Source: Pseudomonas sp. Irchel s3h17
GTDB lineage: Bacteria; Pseudomonadota; Gammaproteobacteria; Pseudomonadales; Pseudomonadaceae
Reading direction: 5' to 3'
Length of the DNA: 64,000 nucleotides
NCBI RefSeq assembly: GCF_900187505.1
Contig: NZ_FYDL01000003.1
Span: forward strand, 186,001-250,000
The notes under the pieces are model-generated. The model was not told the DNA's origin, ran no database searches, and saw only the letters and a program-made list of their open reading frames with translations. A program made the translations under genes and the position numbers. This document shows, in pieces, positions 44,174 through 55,080 of the stretch; the first letter of the stretch is position 1, and each line of letters begins with the position of its first letter.

Positions 44174-45345
44174 GGCAGCAGTTGCTCCCAGGCCGGTACA
44201 CCCATGGGCGGTTTTGGCAGGTCAGGCAACGGCGCCGGGTGGCTCGGCTGGATGGCGTCGCGTTGCAGCGCGGTGATCACCCGGTCAGCGAAGTCGGGCG
44301 CCAGTGCGAGTTTGGTCGGCCAGCCTACCAGCAGGCGATCCTGCTCGGCGAGAAAGGCATTGTCCGGGCGGGTCAGGCCCGATTGCAACGGCTCGGCGCG
44401 ATCGACCCGCAAGGTCGTCCACTGCGCCTGACTGAGGTCGACCCAGGGCAACAGGTTGCCGAGTTCCTTCTGTGCGGCGGCGATCTGCGCCGCCGGCTCC
44501 CGCGCCACACCCTCGGCTTCGGCGATATCGCCCCCCAGGTACCAGACCCATTGGCCGTCGGCTGCCGGATGAGTGGTGACAGTGATGCGCGGCTTCGGCC
44601 CGCCGCCCAGGCAGTGGGCGTACAGCGGTTTGAGGCTCGGGCCTTTGACCAGAACCATGTGCAGCGGTCGAATTTGCATGGCCGGCTGGCTCAGGCCGAG
44701 GGTCGCGAGCAATTCGGCATTACCAGCGCCGGCACTGAGGACAATGCGCTGCGCACGGATGTCCCGCTCGTCGACCCGCAGGCCGACCAGTTCGCCGTTT
44801 TCCAGCAAGGGTTCGATCTTTTGCCCGGCCAGCAGTCCGTCGCCGGCCAGTTCGGCCAGGCGTGCGATCAGGCTCGGTACATCGATGACCAGTTCGGCCA
44901 GGCGATAGACCTTGCCCTTGAAGCGCTTGTCTTGCAGGGCAGGGGGTAATTGTTCGCCCTTGACCTGGTCGACCCGGCCGCGCACGGCCTTGCTGGCGAA
45001 GAAGCTGGTGAGGTTGCCGGCCAGGGTGCCGGGCGACCAGAGGTAGTGGGCCTCGGAGAGCAGGCGCACTCCGGTCAGGTCCAGTTCGCCGTCGCCGGCC
45101 AGGGCGTCACGCCAGCGCCGTGGCATGTCGGCAATGGCTTCCGAGGCACCGGTCAGTGCGCCGTGCAGGGCGTACTTGGCACCACCGTGGATGATCCCCT
45201 GGGACTTGACGCTTTGCCCGCCGCCGAGGCTGGCGCTTTCCACCAGCACGGTCGAATAACCCTGGCGACGCAGGCGTGCATTCAGCCAGAGGCCGGCAAC
45301 ACCAGCGCCGACAATCAGCACGTCGGTGGAAATAACGGATGGCAT
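44170..45345 (-). CDS. FAD-dependent oxidoreductase (DAO/GlpD-like)
   Basis: A 391-residue flavoprotein of the D-amino-acid-oxidase group. The dinucleotide-binding start is VLIVGAGVAGLWLNARLRRQG (residues 8-28), followed by SLGGGQSVKSQGIIHGGAKY near 40, which resembles the glycerol-3-phosphate or amine oxidase flavin site. RIVLSAGAGNAEL near 204 is the second FAD motif. The substrate cannot be named. It leads the minus-strand trio and corresponds, as I recall, to PA4991. Confidence 0.88.
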   Translation of the reverse strand: MPSVISTDVLIVGAGVAGLWLNARLRRQGYSTVLVESASLGGGQSVKSQGIIHGGAKYALHGALTGASEAIADMPRRWRDALAGDGELDLTGVRLLSEAHYLWSPGTLAGNLTSFFASKAVRGRVDQVKGEQLPPALQDKRFKGKVYRLAELVIDVPSLIARLAELAGDGLLAGQKIEPLLENGELVGLRVDERDIRAQRIVLSAGAGNAELLATLGLSQPAMQIRPLHMVLVKGPSLKPLYAHCLGGGPKPRITVTTHPAADGQWVWYLGGDIAEAEGVAREPAAQIAAAQKELGNLLPWVDLSQAQWTTLRVDRAEPLQSGLTRPDNAFLAEQDRLLVGWPTKLALAPDFADRVITALQRDAIQPSHPAPLPDLPKPPMGVPAWEQLLP

Positions 45346-45433
45346 GCGCAGACCTCAGTGTTCAAGACGAGAGGCGCAGTATACAGCCTCGATGAGGAGT
45401 GGATTTGTTGCTGATCAACTGGGGGGCAGGTAA

Positions 45434-45470
45434 ACCTGTGGCCAAGGGGTGAGCACCCTCGCCACAAAGG
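45434..45470. repeat. Single degenerate REP element
   Basis: TGTGGCCAAGGGGTGAGCAC followed by CCTCGCCACA forms one eroded hairpin of the REP family seen elsewhere in the window. It lies between the SMR gene stop and the oxidoreductase start. Confidence 0.5.
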
Positions 45471-45483
45471 CGGGTGGCGTCGG

Positions 45484-45816
45484 TTAGTGCCCAGCCGTTT
45501 TCGAGAACAGCTGGATCACCACCACGCCCAGCACGATCAGCGCCATGCCCAGTATCGCCGGTACATCCAGCTTCTGGTCGTAGATAAACAGTGCGGCGAC
45601 GCTGACCATCACAATGCCCATGCCGGCCCAGACGGCATAAGCCACGCCCACGGGGACGCTGCGCACCACCAGTGTCAACATCCAGAAGGCGATGCCATAG
45701 CCGCAGATCACCAGCAGCAGGGGCAGGGGAGTGCTGAAACCTTTGACCGCTTTCATCGAAACAGTGGCGATCACTTCGGCGCAGATGGCGATGGCCAGGT
45801 AGTAGTAGGCGGTCAT
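45484..45816 (-). CDS. Small multidrug resistance (SMR) efflux transporter
   Basis: A 110-residue protein with four transmembrane helices. Glu14 in AICAEVIATVSMKAVKGF is the proton/drug-binding residue, and AYAVWAGMGIVMVSVAALF near 60 is the family signature. It works as a dimer and exports quaternary cations such as ethidium or disinfectants by proton antiport. By position it corresponds to PA4990 (EmrE-like). It is divergent from a LysR regulator across a 103-base gap that holds a long inverted repeat. Confidence 0.93.
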   Translation of the reverse strand: MTAYYYLAIAICAEVIATVSMKAVKGFSTPLPLLLVICGYGIAFWMLTLVVRSVPVGVAYAVWAGMGIVMVSVAALFIYDQKLDVPAILGMALIVLGVVVIQLFSKTAGH

Positions 45817-45870
45817 GGGTCAATCCTCGTGTGAAACGTTGCTTTCTGAGGTCGGCATTTTAGGGTTTCT

Positions 45871-45900
45871 TCAGATGGGGTAAAGTCATTACCTATCTGA
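45871..45900. promoter_or_regulatory. Inverted repeat in the SMR/lysR divergent region
   Basis: TCAGATGGGGTAA (45871-45883) and TTACCTATCTGA (45889-45900) form a near-perfect 30-base palindrome, with one base missing and one changed. It lies 20 bases before the LysR start and 55 bases before the SMR start, as expected for a LysR-type operator serving both genes. Confidence 0.6.
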
Positions 45901-45919
45901 TTTGAAGATGGGTTGAGCC

Positions 45920-46810
45920 ATGAGTATTCAATGGAATCTGGAGCAGATGCGCTTGTTCGTCAGCGTCGCCGAGCAACGTTCGTTTTCCGCCGTGGCCCGG
46001 GATCAGCGCAAGGCACAGTCGGCGGTCAGCAGTTCGATTGCCTTGCTTGAAGCCGACCTCGGCGTCAGCCTGTTTGATCGTAGCAGCGGGCGCCAGCCAC
46101 GGCTGACCGAAGCCGGTAGCGCATTGCTGGAGGAGGCGCGGGAGGTGTTGCGCCAGTGCGAGCGCCTCAATGGTCGGGCACAGGCATTGATGCGCGGACA
46201 AGAGGCGCGCTTGCGCCTGGCTCAGGACGAGGCGATGCCCTATCAGCCAGTGCTCGACAGCCTCGAAGCCCTGGCCGAGCAATTTCCCAGCCTGGAAGTG
46301 CAACTGGCCAGCGCCGCGCAGGGTGATGTGGCGCGCAAACTGGAGCAGCGTCAGGCGGACCTGGGTCTGTTGTTCTATCACGAGCAGATCCCCGAAGCCT
46401 TGGAGCGTCGCGTACTGGGCAGTGTCGAGATGGTCACGGTGTGCGGCGTCGGCCACCCGCTGGCCGTAGGCGGGCAGGTCAATTGCCAGCAAATGGCCCA
46501 GCATCGGCAATTGCTGATGGCCACCCATTCGAGTGTCTACCCGGGCAGCGAGCAGGCCAGCCCGCAAGTCTGGCGCGCCGACAGCTTCTACGTGCTGGCC
46601 GAATGGGTGATGCGGGGGCTGGGCTGGGGCTGGCTGCCCCGGCATGTGGTGCAGTACCCCGCCTATCAAGGGCAGATGGTCGAACTGGTCAGCGAGTGGA
46701 CCCCGCCGGCGTTGGTGGTGGAGTTGGTCTGGCGGCGTGATGAAACACTCGGGCCGGCGGCGCGCTGGCTGGCGGAACGATTTGCCGTGCACTTGCAGGC
46801 GATCGACTGA
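45920..46810 (+). CDS. LysR-family transcriptional regulator
   Basis: A 296-residue LysR-type regulator: a winged helix-turn-helix at residues 6-65 (LRLFVSVAEQRSFSAVARDQ then the recognition segment QSAVSSSIALLEADLG), a linker helix, and a periplasmic-binding-like effector domain from about 90. The effector is unknown. It is divergent from the SMR efflux gene, with a palindrome between them, so it probably controls that gene and itself. It is followed 23 bases later by waaA, which may share its transcript. Confidence 0.92.
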   Translation: MSIQWNLEQMRLFVSVAEQRSFSAVARDQRKAQSAVSSSIALLEADLGVSLFDRSSGRQPRLTEAGSALLEEAREVLRQCERLNGRAQALMRGQEARLRLAQDEAMPYQPVLDSLEALAEQFPSLEVQLASAAQGDVARKLEQRQADLGLLFYHEQIPEALERRVLGSVEMVTVCGVGHPLAVGGQVNCQQMAQHRQLLMATHSSVYPGSEQASPQVWRADSFYVLAEWVMRGLGWGWLPRHVVQYPAYQGQMVELVSEWTPPALVVELVWRRDETLGPAARWLAERFAVHLQAID

Positions 46811-46833
46811 AAAAGCCGATAAACTCCGGCGCC

Positions 46834-48114
46834 ATGAACAGAACCCTCTATACCGCGCTGTTTTACCTCGGGCTGCCACTGGTAGCGATTCGGCTGTGGC
46901 TGCGTTCGCGCAAGGCCCCGGCATACGCCAAGCGCATCGGTGAGCGCTTCTCCCTCGGCTTGCCGATGATGAAGCCGGGTGGCCTCTGGGTGCATGCGGT
47001 ATCGGTGGGCGAGAGCATCGCCGCGGCGCCGATGATCCGTGCACTGCTGGAGCGTTATCCAGAGCTTCCGATCACCGTGACGTGCATGACCCCGACCGGT
47101 TCGGAACGGATTCACGCAATGTTCGCCAATGAACCGCGCATCCAGCACTGCTACCTGCCTTACGACTTGCCCTGTGCGGCCGCCAGGTTCCTCGACAGGG
47201 TCCAGCCCAGACTGGCGGTGATCATGGAAACCGAGTTATGGCCCAACCACATTCATCAGTGCGCCAAGCGCGGGATTCCCGTAGCGCTGGCCAATGCCCG
47301 GCTTTCAGAGCGCTCGGCCCGAGGCTACGGCCGCTTCAGTCGCCTGACTCAGCCGATGCTGGCTGAGATGAGCCTGTTTGCCGTGCAAACCGAGGCCGAA
47401 GCCGAGCGTTTCCGGCAGCTCGGCGCACGGCCAGAGACGGTGCAGGTCACCGGCTCGATCAAGTTTGACCTGAGTATCGACCCGCAATTGCTGCAGCGCG
47501 CCGCCCGGTTGCGCGAGCAATGGCAGGCGGTCGAGCGGCCGGTGTGGATCGCCGCGAGTACCCATGAAGGCGAAGACGAGGTGGTGCTGGCCGCCCACCG
47601 GCAATTGCTTGGCAGCCACCCGGATGCGCTGCTGATTCTGGTACCGCGCCACCCCGAGCGTTTCAATTCGGTGTTCGAGCTTTGCCAGCAACAGGGTTTC
47701 AGTACGGTCCGGCGCTCGACCGACATGGCGGTCAACGCTGATACGTCGGTGTTGCTCGGCGACACCATGGGTGAACTGCTGTTTCTCTATGCGCTGGCGG
47801 ACAGTGCGTTTGTCGGCGGCAGCCTGGTGCCGAATGGCGGGCATAACCTGTTGGAGCCCGCGGCCCTGGCGAAACCGGTGCTCAGCGGCCCCCATCTGTT
47901 CAACTTCCTGGAGATCGCGGCGTTGATGCGCAGTGCCGATGCCTTGCAGGAAGTAGAGGATGCCCAAGGGTTGGCGGTCGCCGTGCAGCGGTTGTTCGAA
48001 CTGCCAACGGATGCGCAGCGCATGGCGGAGGCAGGGTTGAACGTAATGCGCGCCAACCAGGGCGCCTTGCAGCGGTTGCTCGATGGGTTGGGGCGGTTGA
48101 TCGACAAAGCCTGA
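46834..48114 (+). CDS. waaA: 3-deoxy-D-manno-octulosonic acid (Kdo) transferase
   Basis: WaaA (426 aa) transfers Kdo from CMP-Kdo to lipid IVA, the first step of core synthesis. An N-terminal anchor (TLYTALFYLGLPLVAIRLWL, about 3-22) is followed by GLWVHAVSVGESIAAAPMIRALL with the catalytic-type Glu near residue 61, GSIKFDLS near 208, and LVPNGGHNLLEPAALAKPVLSGP near 329. It is encoded away from the main LPS operon, downstream of the LysR gene. The length is standard. Confidence 0.95.
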   Translation: MNRTLYTALFYLGLPLVAIRLWLRSRKAPAYAKRIGERFSLGLPMMKPGGLWVHAVSVGESIAAAPMIRALLERYPELPITVTCMTPTGSERIHAMFANEPRIQHCYLPYDLPCAAARFLDRVQPRLAVIMETELWPNHIHQCAKRGIPVALANARLSERSARGYGRFSRLTQPMLAEMSLFAVQTEAEAERFRQLGARPETVQVTGSIKFDLSIDPQLLQRAARLREQWQAVERPVWIAASTHEGEDEVVLAAHRQLLGSHPDALLILVPRHPERFNSVFELCQQQGFSTVRRSTDMAVNADTSVLLGDTMGELLFLYALADSAFVGGSLVPNGGHNLLEPAALAKPVLSGPHLFNFLEIAALMRSADALQEVEDAQGLAVAVQRLFELPTDAQRMAEAGLNVMRANQGALQRLLDGLGRLIDKA

Positions 48115-48119
48115 GCGTT

Positions 48120-48235
48120 ACAGCGGTGGCGAGGGAGCGGTTCCCGGTCGTCATCGGGGTGATTGCGGAGTACCTGCTACAGCGCGGTGCCAGGCTTCAG
48201 GGCTGCTTCGCAGCCCAGTGCGAGCAACAGGCGCT
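48120..48235. repeat. Degenerate REPIN between waaA and the tolC-like gene
   Basis: GGTGGCGAGGGAGCGGTTCC near 48124 and GGCTGCTTCGCAGCCCAGTG near 48200 are eroded parts of the family described at 2397-2528. It fills the convergent gap. Confidence 0.45.
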
Positions 48236-49669
48236 TCAAGGGCGGGCTTTCAGTTGTTCTGCCGCGGCTTTGGCCAGGTCCGGTGGCAGGAAGTCCTTGT
48301 CCGGGTTGTAGTCGGCCTTGAGGTAGCGCTTGAGGTCTTGCAGGTCGCCGGGGCTTAAGGTGCCAGCGGCCTGTTTCAGGCGCAGGTTGTCGAGGATATA
48401 GTCGTAGCGGCTGTTGTTATAGTTGCGCACCGAGGTGTACAGCTGACGCTGGGCGTCGAGCACGTCAACGATATTGCGCGTACCCACCTGATAACCGATT
48501 TCCGTGGCTTCCACCGCGCTCTGGTTGGAGATGATCGACTGGCGGCGCGCCTGCACCTGCTCGACGTCGCTATTGACGGCGCGGTGCAGGTCACGGGTGT
48601 TTTCCACCACTTGTCGACGCAGGGATTCGCGTTGCTGTTCGCTCTGTTCCAGCTGTGAATAGGATTGGCGCACCTGGGAACTGGTCAGCCCGCCGCTGTA
48701 GATCGGAATGTTCAACTGCAGGCCGACTGAGGTCTGCGAGACGTCGCCACTGTACGGCTGGCCAAAGGCGCTCGGGTTGCTGAAGCCCAGTGCGTCGTTG
48801 TCGCCTTTTTTGTACTGCGCCACCGCGTCGACTGTCGGCGCGTGACCGGCCTTGCGCTGCTTGAGGGTTTCTTCGGCTGCGTTCACCGCGTAGTTGCTGG
48901 CCAACAGGTTGAGGTTCTGTTGCGCGGCGGTGTCGACCCAGGCTTTGGCGTCGTTAGGCGCCGGCGGCAGGATCGGCAAGGTGTGGACGATGCCCTGAAT
49001 CGAGTTGTACTCACGGTTGGTCAGGGTGACCAGCGCTTCGAACGCGTCATCCACCTGGAGCTGGGCCAGGATCCGGTTGGCGCGGGCGGTGTCATAACTG
49101 GCTTGCGATTGCAGCACGTCGGTCTTGTCCGACAGGCCCACATCGAAACGTTCGTTGGACTGGTCCAGTTGGCGTTTGAACGCGGCTTCTTCCGCTTTGG
49201 TCGACGCCAGGTTGTCCTGGGTGCGCAGTACGTTGAAGTAGTTCTCGGCGGTTTGCAGGATCAGGTTCTGCTCGGTGGCCGACAGTTGCAGTGCCGCCTG
49301 TTCATTGACGTCCTTGGCCGCCTGGAACTGGAACCAGCGGTCGGCGCGGAACAGTGGCTGGGCCAGTGTGGCCTGGTAGACGTGAGCATTACGGTTGGCG
49401 ATGGCCGACGGTGCGTCGATGTCGGTGCGCACGTTGGCGATTTCTGCACCACCCGACAGGTTCGGCAGCAGGCCTGCGCGGGCCTGGGGCACGACTTCCT
49501 TTTGCGCGCCGTATTGAGCGCGGGCTGCGGCCAGGTCGGCGTTGTTGTTGACCGCCTCTTGATAGACGCTCACCAGGTCGGTGTTGGTCGCCAGGGATGC
49601 TTGCGCTGCCCAGACCATTCCATTGGACGCACATGACACGGCGAGCGCCAGTGAGAGTTTTCGCAGCAT
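48236..49669 (-). CDS. tolC: TolC-family outer-membrane efflux protein
   Basis: A 477-residue protein with an N-terminal signal peptide (LRKLSLALAVSCASNGMVWA, cleaved near AQA). It has two OEP repeats, each with long coiled-coil segments (about 100-230 and 310-440), and the family motif GYQVGTRNIVDVLDAQRQLY near 395. It should form the trimeric outer-membrane channel for type I secretion and tripartite efflux. No inner-membrane pump is encoded beside it, as with E. coli TolC. The ATG at 49669 begins the signal peptide. Confidence 0.92.
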   Translation of the reverse strand: MLRKLSLALAVSCASNGMVWAAQASLATNTDLVSVYQEAVNNNADLAAARAQYGAQKEVVPQARAGLLPNLSGGAEIANVRTDIDAPSAIANRNAHVYQATLAQPLFRADRWFQFQAAKDVNEQAALQLSATEQNLILQTAENYFNVLRTQDNLASTKAEEAAFKRQLDQSNERFDVGLSDKTDVLQSQASYDTARANRILAQLQVDDAFEALVTLTNREYNSIQGIVHTLPILPPAPNDAKAWVDTAAQQNLNLLASNYAVNAAEETLKQRKAGHAPTVDAVAQYKKGDNDALGFSNPSAFGQPYSGDVSQTSVGLQLNIPIYSGGLTSSQVRQSYSQLEQSEQQRESLRRQVVENTRDLHRAVNSDVEQVQARRQSIISNQSAVEATEIGYQVGTRNIVDVLDAQRQLYTSVRNYNNSRYDYILDNLRLKQAAGTLSPGDLQDLKRYLKADYNPDKDFLPPDLAKAAAEQLKARP

Positions 49670-49870
49670 GAGGCGATCCCTAGCAGTGATATTACGACGA
49701 GAATTCAGGCGCCCAAACTTACGGCGCTAGCATTACAGCGTCAAGGTAACGTGCGGGGTTGTGAGTGCAGTAGTGCATGTTCTTGTTACAAATGCGGCAA
49801 TTGCGCCATTCATCACGCTGTTTACACAGGGGTTGGCGTTCTTTGCCGGTTGTGTCTAGACTGGTCGGGT

Positions 49871-52013
<2,143 letters not shown>

Positions 52014-52046
52014 TCTGACCTGATGGTTCCGGAACACCGGAGCCGT

Positions 52047-52179
52047 TGTGGCGAGGGAGCTTGCTCCCGTTCGGCTGCGCAGCAGTCGTAAATCCGTAAA
52101 CCGCGAACTGACTGTCAGAATGCGGTGGCCGGGTTTGGGTCTGCTGCGCAGCCCAGCGGGAGCAAGCTCCCTCGCCACA
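52047..52179. repeat. REPIN with perfect 23-bp inverted arms
   Basis: Arms 52047-52069 and 52157-52179 are exact reverse complements, and the pairing continues imperfectly inward through CTGCGCAGCA and TGCTGCGCAG. It is the same family as at 2.4 and 9.5 kb. It separates thiC from the permease gene. Confidence 0.87.
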
Positions 52180-52230
52180 GGAATGGTGCGTGATCGACAC
52201 AACAACAAATGTCCCTCTGAGATAACACCC

Positions 52231-53523
52231 TTGAGCATTCAACCCAGCACGTACTCACCCGACATCGCGGTGCCCACTGACAAACGAGTCTTCGGCGGCC
52301 GCGATCTGTTCTCCCTGTGGTTTTCCCTTGGTATCGGCCTGATGGTGCTGCAGACCGGTGCCTTGCTCGCACCCGGCCTGGGCCTGTCCGGCTCATTGCT
52401 GGCGATTTTCCTTGGCACGCTGGTTGGCGTGTTGCTGCTGGCGGCGGTTGGCGTGATCGGCAGCGACACCGGCCTGTCGTCGATGGCCGCGCTCAAACTC
52501 AGCCTCGGTACTCGCGGTGCGAGCCTGCCGGCGCTGTTGAACCTGTTGCAACTGATCGGCTGGGGTTCGTTCGAGATCATCGTCATGCGCGACGCGGCCA
52601 GCCTGCTGGGCGCCCGGGCGTTCAGCGAAGGCAGCCTGTGGTCGAACCCGCTGCTGTGGACGCTGTTCTTCGGTGCTCTGGCCACGTTGCTGGCAGTCAG
52701 TGGCCCGTTGACCTTCGTGCGCAAAGTGCTGCGCAAGTGGGGGATCTGGCTGCTGCTGGCCGCGTGTATCTGGCTGACCTGGAACCTGTTCGCCAAAGCC
52801 GACCTGGCCGCGCTATGGGCACAGGCCGGTGACGGTTCGATGCCGTTCGCCGTGGGTTTTGACATCGCCATCGCCATGCCGCTGTCGTGGTTGCCGCTGA
52901 TCGCCGACTACTCGCGCTTCGGCAAACGGGCCAAAAACGTCTTCGGCGGCACCGCGCTTGGTTTCTTTATCGGTAACTTCTGGCTGATGAGCCTGGGCGT
53001 GGCCTACACCCTGGCCTTCGCGCCGAGCGGCGAAGTCAACGCCTTGCTGCTGGCGCTGGCCGGTGCCGGCCTGGGGATTCCGCTGTTGTTGATCCTGCTC
53101 GACGAGTCCGAAAACGCCTTTGCCGACATTCACTCGGCGGCGGTTTCCAGCGGGATTCTGTTGCGCCTGAAGGTCGAACACCTGGCCCTGGCCATCGGGG
53201 TGATCTGCACCTTGATCGCCCTGCTGGCACCGCTGGCCCAGTACCAGAACTTCCTGCTGTTGATCGGTTCGGTGTTTGCGCCGCTGTTTGGCGTTGTGCT
53301 GGTGGATCACTTCATTCTGCGCAAGCGCAGGGCCCAGGCGGCGTTATCGGCTTTGCGCGGGACGAGCTTGCTGGCCTGGCTGGGGGGTGTAAGCACGTAT
53401 CACCTGCTGGCCAATCTCTACCCTGAAATCGGCGCAACCCTGCCGGCGTTGATACTGGCAGGGCTGCTCCAGTTGCTGCTGGGGCGTGTCGTTACGGACG
53501 GGCGGGAACCAGCTCAGGCTTGA
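52231..53523 (+). CDS. cytX: Putative hydroxymethylpyrimidine transporter CytX
   Basis: A 430-residue membrane protein of the NCS1 cytosine/purine permease family with about 11-12 hydrophobic segments. RVFGGRDLFSLWFSLGIGLMVL at the N-terminus and AMPLSWLPLIADYSRFGK near 215 are typical. CytX-type members are assigned to uptake of the thiamine pyrimidine HMP, which fits the location behind thiC. The start is uncertain: TTG 52231 gives the expected SIQPSTYSPDI N-terminus, ATG 52183 is the alternative. Its last 32 bases overlap the opposed lipoprotein gene. Confidence 0.83.
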   Translation: MSIQPSTYSPDIAVPTDKRVFGGRDLFSLWFSLGIGLMVLQTGALLAPGLGLSGSLLAIFLGTLVGVLLLAAVGVIGSDTGLSSMAALKLSLGTRGASLPALLNLLQLIGWGSFEIIVMRDAASLLGARAFSEGSLWSNPLLWTLFFGALATLLAVSGPLTFVRKVLRKWGIWLLLAACIWLTWNLFAKADLAALWAQAGDGSMPFAVGFDIAIAMPLSWLPLIADYSRFGKRAKNVFGGTALGFFIGNFWLMSLGVAYTLAFAPSGEVNALLLALAGAGLGIPLLLILLDESENAFADIHSAAVSSGILLRLKVEHLALAIGVICTLIALLAPLAQYQNFLLLIGSVFAPLFGVVLVDHFILRKRRAQAALSALRGTSLLAWLGGVSTYHLLANLYPEIGATLPALILAGLLQLLLGRVVTDGREPAQA

Positions 53524-54238
53524 GGATGCCGCCCAGGCGCGAGTAAGGGATCTTCAGTTCGACGTGGCCCAGCGCGTAAGGCGCAATCGTGGTCACGTCG
53601 TACTTGAGCATCACCCCGGCAGTGGTCAAGGCCACATTCGGGGTTTTCTTGAACGGCCAGGCTTTCATGAATTCCGGCTCCTGATCGAGCCGGGTGCTGA
53701 TCAGCCAGCTGTTATGCGCCACCTGGGCGGCTTTCCAGAATGCTTCTTCCTGCCCGGGCCGCAGCATGTCAGACAGATTCAGCACCTTGTGCTCCTGGCG
53801 CGAATAATTGATGAAGCCGCGACCCGGCGTGCCATGGGCGGTCCCGGTGTCCAGGTAGCTGGACAACTCAATGATCACCAAGCCGTCATGCTGCTCCCGT
53901 ACCTTGGCTTGCAGGTAGCTGCTGTGGCGTGGGCCGGCGTCACGCAAAAACTGATCGCGATAGGCGTTGAGCGAGGCTGGCAACGGGGCGTCGGGTGAGG
54001 TGCGGGTCATTTGCAGCAAGCGTTTTTCGATGATGCCATCCAGTTGCGGCTCGCCCGGAAAGCGCACGGTATCGATGTTCACCAGCGGGCAGTCGGCGGC
54101 CGTGCAACCTGGCTTGATGGTTTCGGCGGTGTCGCGCAGGGTTTCCAGCGGCGCCTTGTAGCTTGGCTGGAACAGGCTTTGACAGGCGCCCAGGGTCAGG
54201 GCGATACAGGCCACGGAGGCGATTTTCAAAAGTGACAT
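53492..54238 (-). CDS. RsiV-like lipoprotein (DUF3298/DUF4163 type)
   Basis: A 248-residue lipoprotein: signal peptide with lipobox LGAC at residues 16-19, so Cys19 would be lipidated. The C-terminal half (LSDMLRPGQEEAFWKAAQ, NVALTTAGVMLKYD, PYALGHVELKIPYSRLGG) matches the DUF3298/RsiV-type domain found in secreted proteins and anti-sigma factors; here there is no cytoplasmic anti-sigma part. Its function is unknown. It is convergent with cytX, sharing 32 bases, and divergent from nudF. Confidence 0.8.
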   Translation of the reverse strand: MSLLKIASVACIALTLGACQSLFQPSYKAPLETLRDTAETIKPGCTAADCPLVNIDTVRFPGEPQLDGIIEKRLLQMTRTSPDAPLPASLNAYRDQFLRDAGPRHSSYLQAKVREQHDGLVIIELSSYLDTGTAHGTPGRGFINYSRQEHKVLNLSDMLRPGQEEAFWKAAQVAHNSWLISTRLDQEPEFMKAWPFKKTPNVALTTAGVMLKYDVTTIAPYALGHVELKIPYSRLGGILKPELVPARP

Positions 54239-54462
54239 GGGCGTCCTTCATGAATCAGGGGTAGGCAAAAGTTACCGGCTTCGACTGTCAGCGGCGCAGT
54301 CAGTTCGCCACTAAGCTCAATAGTGCCAATTAGAGTTGGTTTGCCCCCCTGCCGTCTATCCCGGCGACCTCAAAGGGGCTGCATCAATCGTGACGGGCGC
54401 GTTAGGATGGCGCGAAGACTGGGGGCAGCCTCGGACGGATTTTGCAGTAGACGAGGATTGTT

Positions 54463-55080
54463 ATGACTGATTTTGCCAAGGCCACCCCGACCACCGTAGA
54501 CGTCGTGCGCACTGAAAGCTGCCATAAAGGCTTCTACCAGCTCGATCGTGTGCACCTGCGCCATGAGCTGTTCGCCGGCGGCATGAGCCGTGAAATCAAT
54601 CGTGAATTGTTCGTTCGTCATGATGCCGTGTGCGTGCTGCCTTACGATCCGCAGCGGGATGAAGTGGTGCTGATCGAGCAGTTTCGCGTGGGGGCGCTGG
54701 GCAAGACTGACAATCCCTGGTTGATCGAACTGGTCGCCGGTCTGATCGACAAGGACGAACTGCCAGAAGAAGTTGCTCACCGCGAAGCGCAGGAGGAAGC
54801 TGGGCTTGAGTTCACTGCGCTGTGGCCGATGCTCAACTACTTTCCATCGCCGGGCGGCAGTACCGAATACGTGCATTTGTATCTGGGGCGTTGTGACAGC
54901 AGCGAGGCGGGCGGCCTGCACGGGCTGGTAGAGGAGGCAGAAGATATTCGCGTCACGGCCTGGGACTTTGAAGATGCCCTGCAGGCCGTACGTGATGGGC
55001 GGATTTCCAACGCGGCGAGCATTATTGCCTTGCAATGGCTGGCTTTGAACCGCGTTGAAGTGAGGGGGCTATGGTCGTAA
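54463..55080 (+). CDS. nudF: ADP-ribose diphosphatase NudF
   Basis: A 205-residue Nudix hydrolase that cleaves ADP-ribose to AMP and ribose 5-phosphate. The Nudix box is complete: GLIDKDELPEEVAHREAQEE followed by AGL (about residues 92-114). The upstream VVLIEQFRVGA and the downstream YFPSPGGSTEYVHLYLG are ADP-ribose-specific features. ATG 54463 has GAGGA upstream. It leads the operon nudF, DUF1249, cpdA and overlaps the next gene by 10 bases. Confidence 0.95.
   Translation: MTDFAKATPTTVDVVRTESCHKGFYQLDRVHLRHELFAGGMSREINRELFVRHDAVCVLPYDPQRDEVVLIEQFRVGALGKTDNPWLIELVAGLIDKDELPEEVAHREAQEEAGLEFTALWPMLNYFPSPGGSTEYVHLYLGRCDSSEAGGLHGLVEEAEDIRVTAWDFEDALQAVRDGRISNAASIIALQWLALNRVEVRGLWS

Noticed and set aside
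45362-45823. A 153-codon frame over the SMR gene
   Set aside because: Same-strand shadow; the 110-residue SMR frame with Glu14 is the true gene.
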